From Candidatus Nitrotoga fabula (GTDB lineage: Bacteria; Pseudomonadota; Gammaproteobacteria; Burkholderiales; Gallionellaceae): a stretch of DNA of 64,000 nucleotides. Below, in pieces: positions 17,227 through 26,077 of this stretch. The notes under the pieces were generated by a model. It had not been told where the DNA came from, searched no databases, and worked only from the letters and a program-made list of their open reading frames with translations. The position numbers and the translations under genes are program-made. Location: NCBI RefSeq assembly GCF_905221025.1, contig NZ_CAJNBL010000040.1, positions 57,036 to 121,035 on the forward strand, read 5' to 3'. Positions within the stretch are counted from its first letter, which is position 1; each line of letters opens with the position of its first letter.

Positions 17227-19650
17227 ATGGCCACACACTTTTTACTTTCGCCGCAACAGCTGCATCATCCATGCGATCCGGATCAATTTACATTCCAGAC
17301 TAGCGATGACCTTGCGGATCTGTCGGAAATTATTGGACAGGTGCGGGCCATGGATGCGGTACGCTTTGGAACAGGCATCCGGCATGAGGGTTACAACCTT
17401 TTTGTCCTGGGTCCCGCAGGCATGGGGAAACGGAGCATGGTGCGGCAGTTCCTCGAAGAAAAAGCCAGTGGAGAGAACAAATCTGCCGACTGGTGTTACA
17501 TCAACAATTTCTCCCAGCCGCATAAACCTCAGGCGCTCAGGCTGCCATCTGGCAGGGGCGAGGAATTGAAACGATCGATGGAGCAGTTGGTCGATTACCT
17601 GCGAAGTACCATACCTTCGTTGTTTGAGAGCGACGACTATCATGCCAAGGCGGCTGCGATTCAGGATGAGTTCAATAAACGTCAGGAGCAGGCGTTTGAA
17701 GAGTTGCACGAAGAAGCCGAAAAACAGAATGTCGCACTGTTGCGGACGCCTGATGGCTTTACTCTGGTTCCTATCCGAAACGGGGAAGTGATACCGCCCG
17801 TCGAATATGAGAAGCTGCCGGATGAGGAGAAGCAACGAATAGAGGCCGCGATTGCTGTGCTTCAGGAGCGGCTGGAAAAAATTCTCCGGCAAATTCCGCA
17901 ATGGCGCAGGGAGCGACATGAACGGATCAAGCAGGTCAACCGTGAAATTACTCAGTCTGCCGCGGGGAATTTTCTGGATGAGCTAAGGCATGTTTATGCT
18001 GATCTGCCCGGGACTTTGCAATACTTTGACATGGTGCAGAAGGATGTGGTGGAAAACTTTGATGCTTTCCTCAAGCCGGAGGAGTCCTCTACCATTGGCG
18101 GAATGACGATTGTTACCCATCAGAGTTTTCACCGCTATCGGGTGAATGTGCTGGTGGGCAATTCCATGCAGCCTGGGGCTCCCATTGTTAGCGAGGATAA
18201 TCCAACCTATGGAAATTTAATCGGGCGGATAGAGCATGTTTCCCGTTTTGGCGAGCTGGTTACCGACTTTACGCTGATCAAGGCGGGCGCACTGCACCGG
18301 GCGAACGGCGGCTATCTGCTTCTGGACGTGCGCAAGGTATTGACACAGCCGTTTGCCTGGGAAGGTTTGAAGCGGGCAATGCAATCTCGCGAAATTCATA
18401 TCGAATCCCTGGGGCAGATATATGGCCTGATCAGCACCATGTCACTCGAGCCCGAGCCTATCCCGCTAAATGTGAAAATCGTGTTGTTCGGAGACCGCCT
18501 CTTTTATTACTTGCTGCAGGAATTTGACCCGGAGTTTGGGGAGCTGTTCAAGGTGGCAGTAGATTTTGAGGAATACATAGAACGCAATGCTGATGCCCAC
18601 CTGCTTTATGCACGGTTAATTGCAACCCTGTCCCGCAAGGAGTCCCTGTTGCCTTTCGACCGCGGTGCGGTGGCCAGGGTAATCGAACATGCAGCGCGTC
18701 TCGCTGGAGACAAGGAAAAACTCTCGACCCACATGCGCAGTGTTGCAGATTTGTTGCACGAGGCGGACTACTGGGCACGTGAAGCAGGGCGCGCTGTTGT
18801 GGGGGCGGTGGATGTACAACGCTCGATCGATACCCAGATTCGACGCCATGACAGACTGAGAGACCAGATGTATGAGGCAATTCTGCGTGGTACCCTGATA
18901 ATTGCCACCCAAGGGGAGGTGACGGGGCAGATCAATGGGCTTTCCGTGATTGAGCTGGGAAGTTTTGCATTTGCACTGCCCACCCGAATTACTGCAACTA
19001 CCCGTCTTGGGGAAGGTGATCTGGTCAATATCGAGCGGGAGGTCAAACTTTCGGGAGCCATCCACTCCAAGGGGGTTCTGATTCTTTCGTCGTTTCTTGC
19101 CGCGCGGTACGCCAGGAATCAGCCACTCGCGCTTGCGGCGAGTCTGGTATTTGAGCAATCCTATGGTCTGGTCGAGGGGGACAGCGCTTCCCTGGCTGAG
19201 TTGTGTGCACTGCTTTCCAATCTGGCGCATGCACCGATTAGCCAGGCTTTGGCAGTAACCGGTTCTGTGAATCAGTTTGGACAGGTTCAGGCGATCGGTG
19301 CAGTGAACGAAAAAATCGAGGGTTTTTTTGATATCTGCTCAGCGCGGGGGTTGAGTGGGGAACAGGGGGTATTGATTCCGGCCTCTAATGTCAAGCATCT
19401 GATGCTGCGTCGCGATGTGGTGGAGGCCGCAGAAGCAGGAAAATTCAGAATATATTCCGTGGAAAATGTCGATCAGGCCATGGCTATTCTGACCGGCCTT
19501 GAGGCCGGAGAAGTAAACTCCGATGGACAATATCCGAAGGGAAGCATTAATCAAAGGGTTGTGGAAAGGTTGGCCGAATTGACCGGGATCAGGGAAATGT
19601 TCGCGCGCCGTTCCATAACAAAAATTGATGCAGAGGATCCCCAGGGCTGA
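17227..19650 (+). CDS. Lon-like AAA+ protease (AAA_32 / Lon_C family)
   Basis: 807 residues. N-terminal P-loop region GTGIRHEGYNLFVLGPAGMGKRSMV (Walker A GPAGMGKR), a long coiled-coil insertion (residues about 130-280), AAA+ core with VVTHQSFHRYRVNVLVGN and NGGYLLLDVRKVL (Walker B-like), then a C-terminal Lon serine protease domain with the Ser in EGDSASLAELCALLS and the Lys in AVNEKIEGFFDIC. This is the LonB-like 'ATP-binding protease' family found in many proteobacteria, distinct from canonical Lon. ATG 17227 is used. Followed 108 bases later by a dnaJ-like gene, suggesting a protein quality-control unit. Confidence 0.92.
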   Translation: MATHFLLSPQQLHHPCDPDQFTFQTSDDLADLSEIIGQVRAMDAVRFGTGIRHEGYNLFVLGPAGMGKRSMVRQFLEEKASGENKSADWCYINNFSQPHKPQALRLPSGRGEELKRSMEQLVDYLRSTIPSLFESDDYHAKAAAIQDEFNKRQEQAFEELHEEAEKQNVALLRTPDGFTLVPIRNGEVIPPVEYEKLPDEEKQRIEAAIAVLQERLEKILRQIPQWRRERHERIKQVNREITQSAAGNFLDELRHVYADLPGTLQYFDMVQKDVVENFDAFLKPEESSTIGGMTIVTHQSFHRYRVNVLVGNSMQPGAPIVSEDNPTYGNLIGRIEHVSRFGELVTDFTLIKAGALHRANGGYLLLDVRKVLTQPFAWEGLKRAMQSREIHIESLGQIYGLISTMSLEPEPIPLNVKIVLFGDRLFYYLLQEFDPEFGELFKVAVDFEEYIERNADAHLLYARLIATLSRKESLLPFDRGAVARVIEHAARLAGDKEKLSTHMRSVADLLHEADYWAREAGRAVVGAVDVQRSIDTQIRRHDRLRDQMYEAILRGTLIIATQGEVTGQINGLSVIELGSFAFALPTRITATTRLGEGDLVNIEREVKLSGAIHSKGVLILSSFLAARYARNQPLALAASLVFEQSYGLVEGDSASLAELCALLSNLAHAPISQALAVTGSVNQFGQVQAIGAVNEKIEGFFDICSARGLSGEQGVLIPASNVKHLMLRRDVVEAAEAGKFRIYSVENVDQAMAILTGLEAGEVNSDGQYPKGSINQRVVERLAELTGIREMFARRSITKIDAEDPQG

Positions 19651-19758
19651 CCCGCTTGCTCTAATTTACAGGGCTGTACCTGGTGCTGAGCGCGTGGTGC
19701 GCGTTTGTGGATATTCCTGTTTTCTGGATGAGAACCGATGTGTTCAGGGTGAACAATT

Positions 19759-20876
19759 ATTTCTGCGCAACGAGATTATTATGATGTGCTTGGAGTTGTC
19801 AAAGACGCCGGGCAGAGAGCAATCAAGGATGCATTCCGCAGCCTTGCCTTGAAATATCATCCAGATCGTAACAAGGAACCAGGGGCCGAGGAACGTTTTA
19901 AGGAAATTGCCGAGGCGTATGCTGTCCTGTCCGACCCTAAGAAGCGCGCTGAATATGATGCCCGTGGCTTCTCCGGAGCGCAAGGATTCAGCAAGGAAGA
20001 TTTGTTCAGCCGGATCAATTTCGACGACTTGTTTGGCGGGCTGAATTTCGACTTTAGCGGCGCCAGTCCGTTCGAGAAGTTTTTTCACCCGGGCGCCGCA
20101 AGGGGCCCGTGCAGGGCGAAAATATTGAAGTAGAGCTTTTTATTCCTCTGGAGCGGGTAGCCAGCGGAGGGGAAGAGGAAGTGCGGCTGAATCGTCCGGC
20201 TCCTTGTCGTGCATGTCATGGTACGGGCACGGAAGGCGGGGTGGCGCCAAAGATTTGTACGGCATGCAATGGCACCGGGCGTGTAACACGCAGCACTCGA
20301 AAGGAAAAGGAGCATATCCTGTTCCAGCAGATCAGCATCTGTCCAGTTTGTCATGGACGCGGCAGCATGATCGAGCATCCCTGCCCTGAGTGCCAAGGCA
20401 GAGGTAACATGGAACAGGAAGAGAGCTTTACGGTAACAATCCCTCCAGGAATCGAGGAAGGCATGGCACTTCGCATTCCGGGAAAAGGGATGGCCAGCCC
20501 GGAAACTGGCGGTGCAAGCGGAGATTTGTTTGTGGTCGTGCGTACGCGGAGAGATTCACGTTTTGAGCGAGCCGGGGCAGATCTGCTACGGCAGCATATC
20601 ATTTCACTGACGGATGCAGTGCTTGGAACTACGCTGGAAGTGCCTACCCTGGGGGGGGCGGTCAGCGTGACGGTTCCACCTGGAATACAGCCTGGAGAGG
20701 TGTTGCGTATCAGGGGAAAGGGTCTGCCGGAATTCGGGAGCGACCGCCATGGCGAACTGTATTTGCGCATTGAGGTGGCGATCCCTGTGCATATTACGCG
20801 TGAGGAACGGGATCTGTACAAGCGTCTGCATGCGATAGAAAAGGAAAGGGATGATTCATTCCTGACGGGAAAATGA
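19759..20876 (+). pseudogene. DnaJ-type co-chaperone, split by a one-base frameshift
   Basis: The reading frame from 19759 gives [17 protein letters not shown]... with the J-domain HPD motif (KYHPDRNKE). It runs out of frame near 20088-20093 (CACCCGGGCG); adding one C would give [20 protein letters not shown] and continue in the second frame (20109-20876) with four zinc-binding motifs CRACHGTG, CTACNGTG, CPVCHGRG and CPECQGRG and the C-terminal substrate domain. Reconstructed length is about 372 residues, a normal type I DnaJ with a short G/F region. No ATG or in-frame GTG lies at the expected start: ATT at 19759, seven bases after AGGGTG, matches the family N-terminus. It could also be functional if the missing base is a sequencing error. 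Near the Lon-like protease. Confidence 0.8.
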
Positions 20877-21018
20877 AAATGGCCGCGGGTCTCTGGACGA
20901 TTCAGCCGGCTGTTGATTTTGGCTGCCAGCAGTAGACACTTTTTGCCTGGTAAATTTCCAAGAGGGGAACAACTGGTTTTAGAATCTGGAAAGTCTGATC
21001 AGGAATTGGGACAGAGTT

Positions 21019-22158
21019 ATGAAATTGAATAGCCACAATGACTGGTCTCCGCTTAAGGAGATTATCGTCGGATCGGCCAGGAATTATACTGCGCATGATC
21101 GGGAGCTTTCTTTTGATGTTTTTTTCCACGAACATCTGTTCCGGTCGGACTGGGCTTATCCGCGGCTGAAAAAGTCTTCCGGCCCTAGTGCAGGTACCCG
21201 GTGGCAGATCCATGAGCGCTATGTCGAAGAACTCAATGAAGATGTGGAAGGGCTGGCAGATACCTTGCAGAAGCTGGGCATTATAGTACACCGCCCGGTG
21301 ATTCTGCCGCCGGATGCTCCGGCAATCAGAGGTTTCGGCTGGGAGGCAATGCCTGTTCCAGCCCTTAATATTCGTGACAATACCCTGATTTTGGGGGATG
21401 AAATTATTGAAACCCCGCCGGCTATTCGTTCCCGCTACCTGGAAACACGACTATTAACCCCGTTGTTCAAGAAATATTATGATGAGGGTGCGCGCTGGAC
21501 AACCATGCCACGCCCGGTTCTGACCGATGCTTCTTTCGATCTGTCCTATGTCAGGGACACGCAGAATACGATGGGAGGTCCTACCGAGCCAGTTGAAAAC
21601 CCGCTTCCGTCCCCCTACGATGTCGGTTTTGAAATGATGCTGGATGGAGCGCAATGCCTGAAGCTGGGGCGCGATATCATCGTCAATGTTGCGAACGCCA
21701 ATCATGCGACGGCCTTTGAGTGGCTGCGCCGGCATCTGGAGGACAGGTACAGGCTTCACCAGATATACCGGATGAGTGACAATCATATCGATACCATGCT
21801 GCTGGCCTTACGCCCCGGGGTTTTTCTCGCGAGACACGAAGGAATTCGGGAGATGCTTCCAGATCCCTTCCGAAAATGGCAGTTTATTGTTCCTCCGCCG
21901 CCTGAGTCGGACAGTTTTCCAAAGTATGACGAGAGTGATCTTGTCCTGACGAGCCCCTACATCGACCTGAATGTGTTGTCTCTCAGCCCGACCGACGTGC
22001 TTGTGAATCAAGCGTGCGCCGGGCTGATCAGGGTTCTGGAAAATGCCAGATTCAATGTTATTCCGGTACAGCACCGACATCGGCGATTGTTTGGTGGTGG
22101 ATTGCATTGCTTTACTCTGGATACCGTGCGTGACAGCGTGCTGGAGGATTTGCAGTAA
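21019..22158 (+). CDS. Amidinotransferase (glycine amidinotransferase-like)
   Basis: 379 residues of the guanidine-group transferase fold (five-bladed beta/alpha propeller). The catalytic triad region is visible: Asp-containing SFDLSYVRDTQN, His in MSDNHIDTMLLALRPG, and catalytic Cys364 in GGGLHCFTLDTVR. Family enzymes move the amidino group of arginine to an amine acceptor (glycine, inosamine phosphate, or acceptors in natural products such as cylindrospermopsin). No streptomycin- or toxin-type genes are adjacent, so the acceptor is unknown; guanidinoacetate formation is the simplest guess. Opening SPLKEIIVGSARNYT is typical. ATG 21019. Confidence 0.88.
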   Translation: MKLNSHNDWSPLKEIIVGSARNYTAHDRELSFDVFFHEHLFRSDWAYPRLKKSSGPSAGTRWQIHERYVEELNEDVEGLADTLQKLGIIVHRPVILPPDAPAIRGFGWEAMPVPALNIRDNTLILGDEIIETPPAIRSRYLETRLLTPLFKKYYDEGARWTTMPRPVLTDASFDLSYVRDTQNTMGGPTEPVENPLPSPYDVGFEMMLDGAQCLKLGRDIIVNVANANHATAFEWLRRHLEDRYRLHQIYRMSDNHIDTMLLALRPGVFLARHEGIREMLPDPFRKWQFIVPPPPESDSFPKYDESDLVLTSPYIDLNVLSLSPTDVLVNQACAGLIRVLENARFNVIPVQHRHRRLFGGGLHCFTLDTVRDSVLEDLQ

Positions 22159-22470
22159 TCGGGAAGGATGAGCTGTCATGTACAGGTTGTTCAGTAGAGT
22201 TATGGATTCAAAGCATGGATGCCGGTGTCTGCCTGGTTCGGTCCGGCAGCGAAGCGTTTCAGACTCTGAAAGTTAATCTGGTCGGCCTGGCAGGGGATGC
22301 CGTCAGTAAATAATGAGCAGATCAATTTTTTCATTTATTGGCAGGGTTTGTGTCAGGTATGGTGGAAAGAGAAACCGGCATCTTGCCTTGTGAACATAAT
22401 GTGCGTCGGCGCACAGACGTTGTTCCAATTTGTGATTAACCTGTAAACAGTTATTCATCCAGGAGGATTT
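22159..22470. other. Non-coding gap with a small hairpin
   Basis: No gene seen. TGTGCGTCGGCGCACA at 22400-22415 is a perfect 6-bp stem with a 4-base loop, about 60 bases before the lipoprotein gene; it may sit in that gene's leader. No promoter stood out. Confidence 0.4.
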
Positions 22471-23067
22471 ATGAACCCGTTAAAAATAGTCCGTGCAATT
22501 CTTATTGCGGTGATCACTCTGATTAGCGGTTGTGCGTATAATGACCCTGGCGCAATGACGTCATCTTCCCCAGCGGTTATCAATCCGGCTCACGCATCTG
22601 AAAGCGGCCCGGGGACGGTTCCGCCTTCTTCTTCGCCTGTCACGGGAACAGAGCAGTCATCATCGTCTGCAGAGACCGGCGTGGCTTATGGCGTGATTGA
22701 AGTGATCGAACCGCTTGGTGGCACATTTGATGGGATCGGCGGCAGTGGCATAGGTATTGGTGCAATCATTGGTGGTGTAGTGGGCGGACTCATCGGACAG
22801 CAGGTAGGCGGAGGGTCGGGCAAGGAGGCCGCAACCATGGCTGGAGTGGTAAGTGGTGCTCTGCTGGGCCAGGAGATTGAAAAAGAGATTGAGAAGAGGA
22901 AGACCCAGAATAAAGACGGTCAAAAAACTGACGGATACCGCATACGTGTACGGCTCGACAATGGAGGAACCCAAGCCGTGGAGCAGAAAATAACAGAAGA
23001 TTTGCATGTTGGCGACCGGGTTTATATCAGGAACAATAGTGTTTATCGTGTCTACCGCAATGGATAG
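22471..23067 (+). CDS. Glycine-zipper outer-membrane lipoprotein
   Basis: 198 residues. Signal peptide and lipobox ISGC (Cys at about residue 21), a Ser/Pro-rich linker with EQSSSSAETGV, then a glycine-zipper 2TM-type core (GIGGSGIGIGAIIGGVVGGLIGQQVGGGSG) and a C-terminal soluble part (YRIRVRLDNGGTQAVEQ..., VGDRVYIRNNSVYRVYRNG). This resembles SlyB/Pcp-like lipoproteins that respond to envelope stress or low divalent cations. ATG 22471 follows CCAGGAGGA. Co-directional with the OmpA gene 66 bases downstream, suggesting an envelope-stability unit. Confidence 0.85.
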   Translation: MNPLKIVRAILIAVITLISGCAYNDPGAMTSSSPAVINPAHASESGPGTVPPSSSPVTGTEQSSSSAETGVAYGVIEVIEPLGGTFDGIGGSGIGIGAIIGGVVGGLIGQQVGGGSGKEAATMAGVVSGALLGQEIEKEIEKRKTQNKDGQKTDGYRIRVRLDNGGTQAVEQKITEDLHVGDRVYIRNNSVYRVYRNG

Positions 23068-23133
23068 ATGTTTCATTGTAGATCGTAGCTGTATGCCTGT
23101 GTGCTGTTTCAATCTGAAAGAGGAAAAAACAAT

Positions 23134-23826
23134 ATGAAAAACTTACAAACCATTTCAACTGCCTTTGGCATGGCTTTTTTGACCTGGGCTGGCATAGTTA
23201 CTGCAGACGAAGTCACAAAGGAAGGATATGCGATTGACAGCAATCGCAACCTGATTAAGAACAGTTACAATGAGTGCCTGAAAGCAGGGCACTGGACGCC
23301 GGCCATGGCGATATTTGAATGTGATCCGGGGCTGGTAAAAAAAGAAGAACCACCTAAGGCAGAAATTGCTCCGCCACCCGTTGAGTCTTCCCCTTCCCTT
23401 GTTGCCGCACCGGAAGAGCCCGTTTTTGTCCCGATTACCCTGCAGGCCGAGAAATTGTTTGATTTCAATCAGTCCGTTATTCGCCCAGATGGGCAAAAGG
23501 TGCTTGCAGGAGAGGTGGTCAGCAAGCTGAGGACGATTCCGGAATCTGAGGTAATTGTGACAGGGCATGCCGACCGTATCGGGAGTGATGCCTATAATAT
23601 GGGATTATCCCAGCGACGTGCGGATGCGGTTAAGGCTTATCTGGTTGAACAGGGTATTGAAAGCCATCGTATTCAAACTGTAGCAAAAGGCGAGACTGAC
23701 CCGGTTGTATCCTGCAAGAATGTGAAGGGTGAATCCAGTTCAAGGAACAGGGTGTTGGTAGAGTGTCTGCGTCCTAACCGCCGGGTAGTGGTAGAAGTGA
23801 AGGGCCAGGAGCAGGTTCACAAATAA
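23134..23826 (+). CDS. OmpA-family peptidoglycan-associating protein
   Basis: 230 residues from ATG 23134 (GAGGAAA upstream; the frame is open from 23101). Signal peptide ends at TADE. A short N-terminal module (YNECLKAGHWTPAMAIFECDPGLV) is common in betaproteobacterial OmpA proteins; a Pro-rich linker leads to the OmpA_C domain with LFDFNQSVIRPDGQKVL, the peptidoglycan-binding Asp/Arg in VTGHADRIGSDAYNMGLSQRRADAVKAYL and the cysteine pair VVSCKNVKGESSSRNRVLVECL. It has no eight-strand barrel, so it bridges peptidoglycan and the outer membrane rather than forming a pore. Follows the glycine-zipper lipoprotein. Confidence 0.92.
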   Translation: MKNLQTISTAFGMAFLTWAGIVTADEVTKEGYAIDSNRNLIKNSYNECLKAGHWTPAMAIFECDPGLVKKEEPPKAEIAPPPVESSPSLVAAPEEPVFVPITLQAEKLFDFNQSVIRPDGQKVLAGEVVSKLRTIPESEVIVTGHADRIGSDAYNMGLSQRRADAVKAYLVEQGIESHRIQTVAKGETDPVVSCKNVKGESSSRNRVLVECLRPNRRVVVEVKGQEQVHK

Positions 23827-23951
23827 TCTTGCAAATTTTCTGGTAGCCTAGTCCGTGCGGCCGAAATTCTATGGTTGGCCAGCCTTACATGATGCAGTTA
23901 CAGGGTGTGATTGTAATCCTGTGTAATTCGATCAACCTGTATAAATGATCT

Positions 23952-24851
23952 ATGGCAAATGAAAATAAAGTCACTGTTCTGGGCGTTATTGGTGGTAGCG
24001 GTGTCTACGATATTGAAGGTCTGACCAACAAGCGCTGGCAGAGAGTGGAATCGCCATTTGGCGAACCTTCGGATGAACTCTTGTTCGGGGAACTGAACGG
24101 GCAGACAATAGTGTTTCTTCCGCGTCATGGGCGGGGGCATCGGATTCCGCCTTCCGAGATCAATTTTCGAGCCAACATTGATGCCTTAAAAAGAGCTGGC
24201 GTGACAGACGTAATCTCGGTCAGCGCAGTCGGCTCATTGCGTGAACATTTGCGGCCAGGCATGTTTGTGATTGTTGACCAGTTCGTAGATCAAACCTATG
24301 CCCGTGAAAAAAGTTTCTTTGGCAAGGGTCTGATTGCGCATGTCTCCATGGCACATCCTGTTTGCAGCCGGCTTGGCGACCATGTTCAGACGGCTGCCAT
24401 TGGGGCAGGGATTGAGGTAATACGTGGAGGTACATATCTGGTTATGGAAGGTCCGCAATTTTCCAGCCTTGCCGAATCGGAACTGTACCGGAGCTGGAAT
24501 TGTGATGTGATCGGGATGACCAATATGCCCGAGGCAAAACTGGCCAGGGAAGCGGAGCTTTGTTATGCGACCGTAGCCATGGTGACTGATTTTGATTGCT
24601 GGCATCCCAACCATGATGATGTAACTGTGGATGAAATTCTCAAGGTTGTGCTGGCCAATGCGGACAAGGCGCGCACCCTGGTCAGACATTTGGCTCTTGG
24701 GTTACAACCGGATGCTAAGGCAGCCGTTTGCCGGTGTCGCAATGCCCTCGATCACGCATTGATTACTTCGCATGATGCGCGGGATCCTGAAATCATCAAG
24801 CGTCTCGATGCCGTTGCTGGCCGAGTGCTGGGGAATCAGTTTGCCTCCTGA
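23952..24851 (+). CDS. mtnP: S-methyl-5'-thioadenosine phosphorylase
   Basis: 299 residues. Cleaves methylthioadenosine (from spermidine synthesis or from acyl-homoserine-lactone synthesis) with phosphate to adenine and methylthioribose-1-phosphate. Motifs: phosphate-binding GVIGGSGVYDIEG and FLPRHGRGHRIPPSEINFRANI, the MEGPQFSSLAESELYRSW stretch, and NMPEAKLAREAELCYATVAMVTDFDCW with the Asp that selects a 6-amino purine. It opens a run with the aldolase, apt and mtnA, which together can process both products. The aldolase gene follows directly after the stop. A methylthioadenosine-producing quorum signal synthase may be encoded at the window's other end (uncertain). Confidence 0.95.
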   Translation: MANENKVTVLGVIGGSGVYDIEGLTNKRWQRVESPFGEPSDELLFGELNGQTIVFLPRHGRGHRIPPSEINFRANIDALKRAGVTDVISVSAVGSLREHLRPGMFVIVDQFVDQTYAREKSFFGKGLIAHVSMAHPVCSRLGDHVQTAAIGAGIEVIRGGTYLVMEGPQFSSLAESELYRSWNCDVIGMTNMPEAKLAREAELCYATVAMVTDFDCWHPNHDDVTVDEILKVVLANADKARTLVRHLALGLQPDAKAAVCRCRNALDHALITSHDARDPEIIKRLDAVAGRVLGNQFAS

Positions 24852-24852
24852 C

Positions 24853-25515
24853 TTGCTATTTCCGGATACCCGGAGTATTTCACGGCTTCGTCAGAAAATG
24901 ACCGAAATGGTTCAGAAACTGGTCATACTGGGTTTGAATCGCGGCACTTCCGGGAACATAGGGGTCAGGTGCGGTGATTTTTTTCTGGTGACGCCTTCCG
25001 GGGCTGGGGCAGAGGATATGAAGCCAGAAGATATGGTTGCAATGCGTTTTTCGGGCGAGGTGATTGGCTCGGGCAGTCCATCCAGCGAATGGCTGTTTCA
25101 CCGTGATATTCTGGCATCACGCCCGGAAGTGGGCGCAGTGATACACACCCATTCCCGGTATGCGACGACATTGGCCTGCCTGAACCGTGAAATTCCTCCA
25201 TTTCACTATATGATTGCAGCCGCTGGCGGAAACACGATTCGATGTGCGCCGTATGCTCTGTTCGGAACCCAGGAGCTGTCTGATGTGGCGTTGCAGGCAC
25301 TCCAGAACCGCAAGGCATGCCTGCTTGGTAATCATGGCATGATTGCGCTTGGGGAAGATTTAACCGATGCCCTTGCCGTGGCAGTTGAAGTGGAATCTCT
25401 TTGCGAACAGTATTGGGGTGCCTTGCAGGTGGGAGAACCCAATATTCTTACGGATGGGGAAATGCAGGAAGTTCTCCGGAAATTTAAATGTTATGGTCGG
25501 AAACGTCAGGGATGA
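24853..25515 (+). CDS. Class II aldolase, FucA/Ald2-like
   Basis: About 220 residues. Fuculose-phosphate-type aldolase fold: [12 protein letters not shown] phosphate loop, catalytic Glu in [10 protein letters not shown], Zn ligands in [10 protein letters not shown] and [11 protein letters not shown]. Because it lies between mtnP and mtnA, I infer cleavage of 5-methylthioribulose-1-phosphate to DHAP and (methylthio)acetaldehyde (the DHAP shunt described in Rhodospirillum and E. coli). MtnB dehydratase is the alternative, but the length and the [14 protein letters not shown] region look like FucA/Ald2. Start uncertain: TTG 24853 (or 24841) puts the conserved RLRQKM helix in frame; the only downstream ATG is 24898. 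Confidence 0.75.
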   Translation: MLFPDTRSISRLRQKMTEMVQKLVILGLNRGTSGNIGVRCGDFFLVTPSGAGAEDMKPEDMVAMRFSGEVIGSGSPSSEWLFHRDILASRPEVGAVIHTHSRYATTLACLNREIPPFHYMIAAAGGNTIRCAPYALFGTQELSDVALQALQNRKACLLGNHGMIALGEDLTDALAVAVEVESLCEQYWGALQVGEPNILTDGEMQEVLRKFKCYGRKRQG

Positions 25516-25547
25516 CCGGGATTCGTTTTGTTAAAAGGGAAAGCAGG

Positions 25548-26075
25548 ATGCCAATAAAATCGCGTATTCGGACGATTCCTCACTATCCGAAGCATGGAGT
25601 GATGTTCAGGGATATTACTACGCTGTTCAAAGATCCAGTAGGTTTCCGGGTTACGATCAATGAGCTGGTAAACCGCTATACCGGAGTAAAGATTGACCGG
25701 ATTGCCGGCATTGAAGCCCGTGGTTTTATTGTGGGATCGGCCCTGGCATTTCAGCTTGGTGTAGGGTTTATTCCCATTCGCAAGAAGGGCAAGCTGCCTG
25801 CAGAAACAGTTGGTCATGACTATGAACTGGAATATGGTACAGATCGTATCGAGATGCACGTGGATGCGATTTCTCAGGGGGATCAGGTGCTGCTGGTGGA
25901 TGATCTGATTGCTACAGGTGGGACTGCTGTTGCGGCTAGTGATCTCATCGAAAGCATGGGGGGCAAGATTGTGGAATGTTGCTTTGTAATTGATTTGCCT
26001 GATCTAGGGGGAAGGGCACGACTGGAAAAACTCGGACAGAAAGTGTTTTCGCTTTGTGAATTCAAGGGTGATTGA
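25548..26075 (+). CDS. apt: Adenine phosphoribosyltransferase
   Basis: 175 residues. Converts adenine and PRPP to AMP. Type I PRTase signature [14 protein letters not shown] is clear, as is the N-terminal [25 protein letters not shown] with the adenine-pocket residues. ATG 25548 follows AAAGCAGG and is preferred over the frame opened at 25488. The next gene starts three bases after its stop and the aldolase gene ends 32 bases before, so it is part of the same transcript; it recycles the adenine released by MtnP. Gene neighbourhood therefore explains its job. Confidence 0.95.
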   Translation: MPIKSRIRTIPHYPKHGVMFRDITTLFKDPVGFRVTINELVNRYTGVKIDRIAGIEARGFIVGSALAFQLGVGFIPIRKKGKLPAETVGHDYELEYGTDRIEMHVDAISQGDQVLLVDDLIATGGTAVAASDLIESMGGKIVECCFVIDLPDLGGRARLEKLGQKVFSLCEFKGD

Positions 26076-26077
26076 GG

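Noticed and set aside
23183..23200. sigma-54-like CTGGCATAGTTACTGCAG inside the OmpA gene
   Set aside because: GG-N10-GC spacing fits, but -12 is CTGC instead of TTGC and it lies within a coding region with no gene start nearby.
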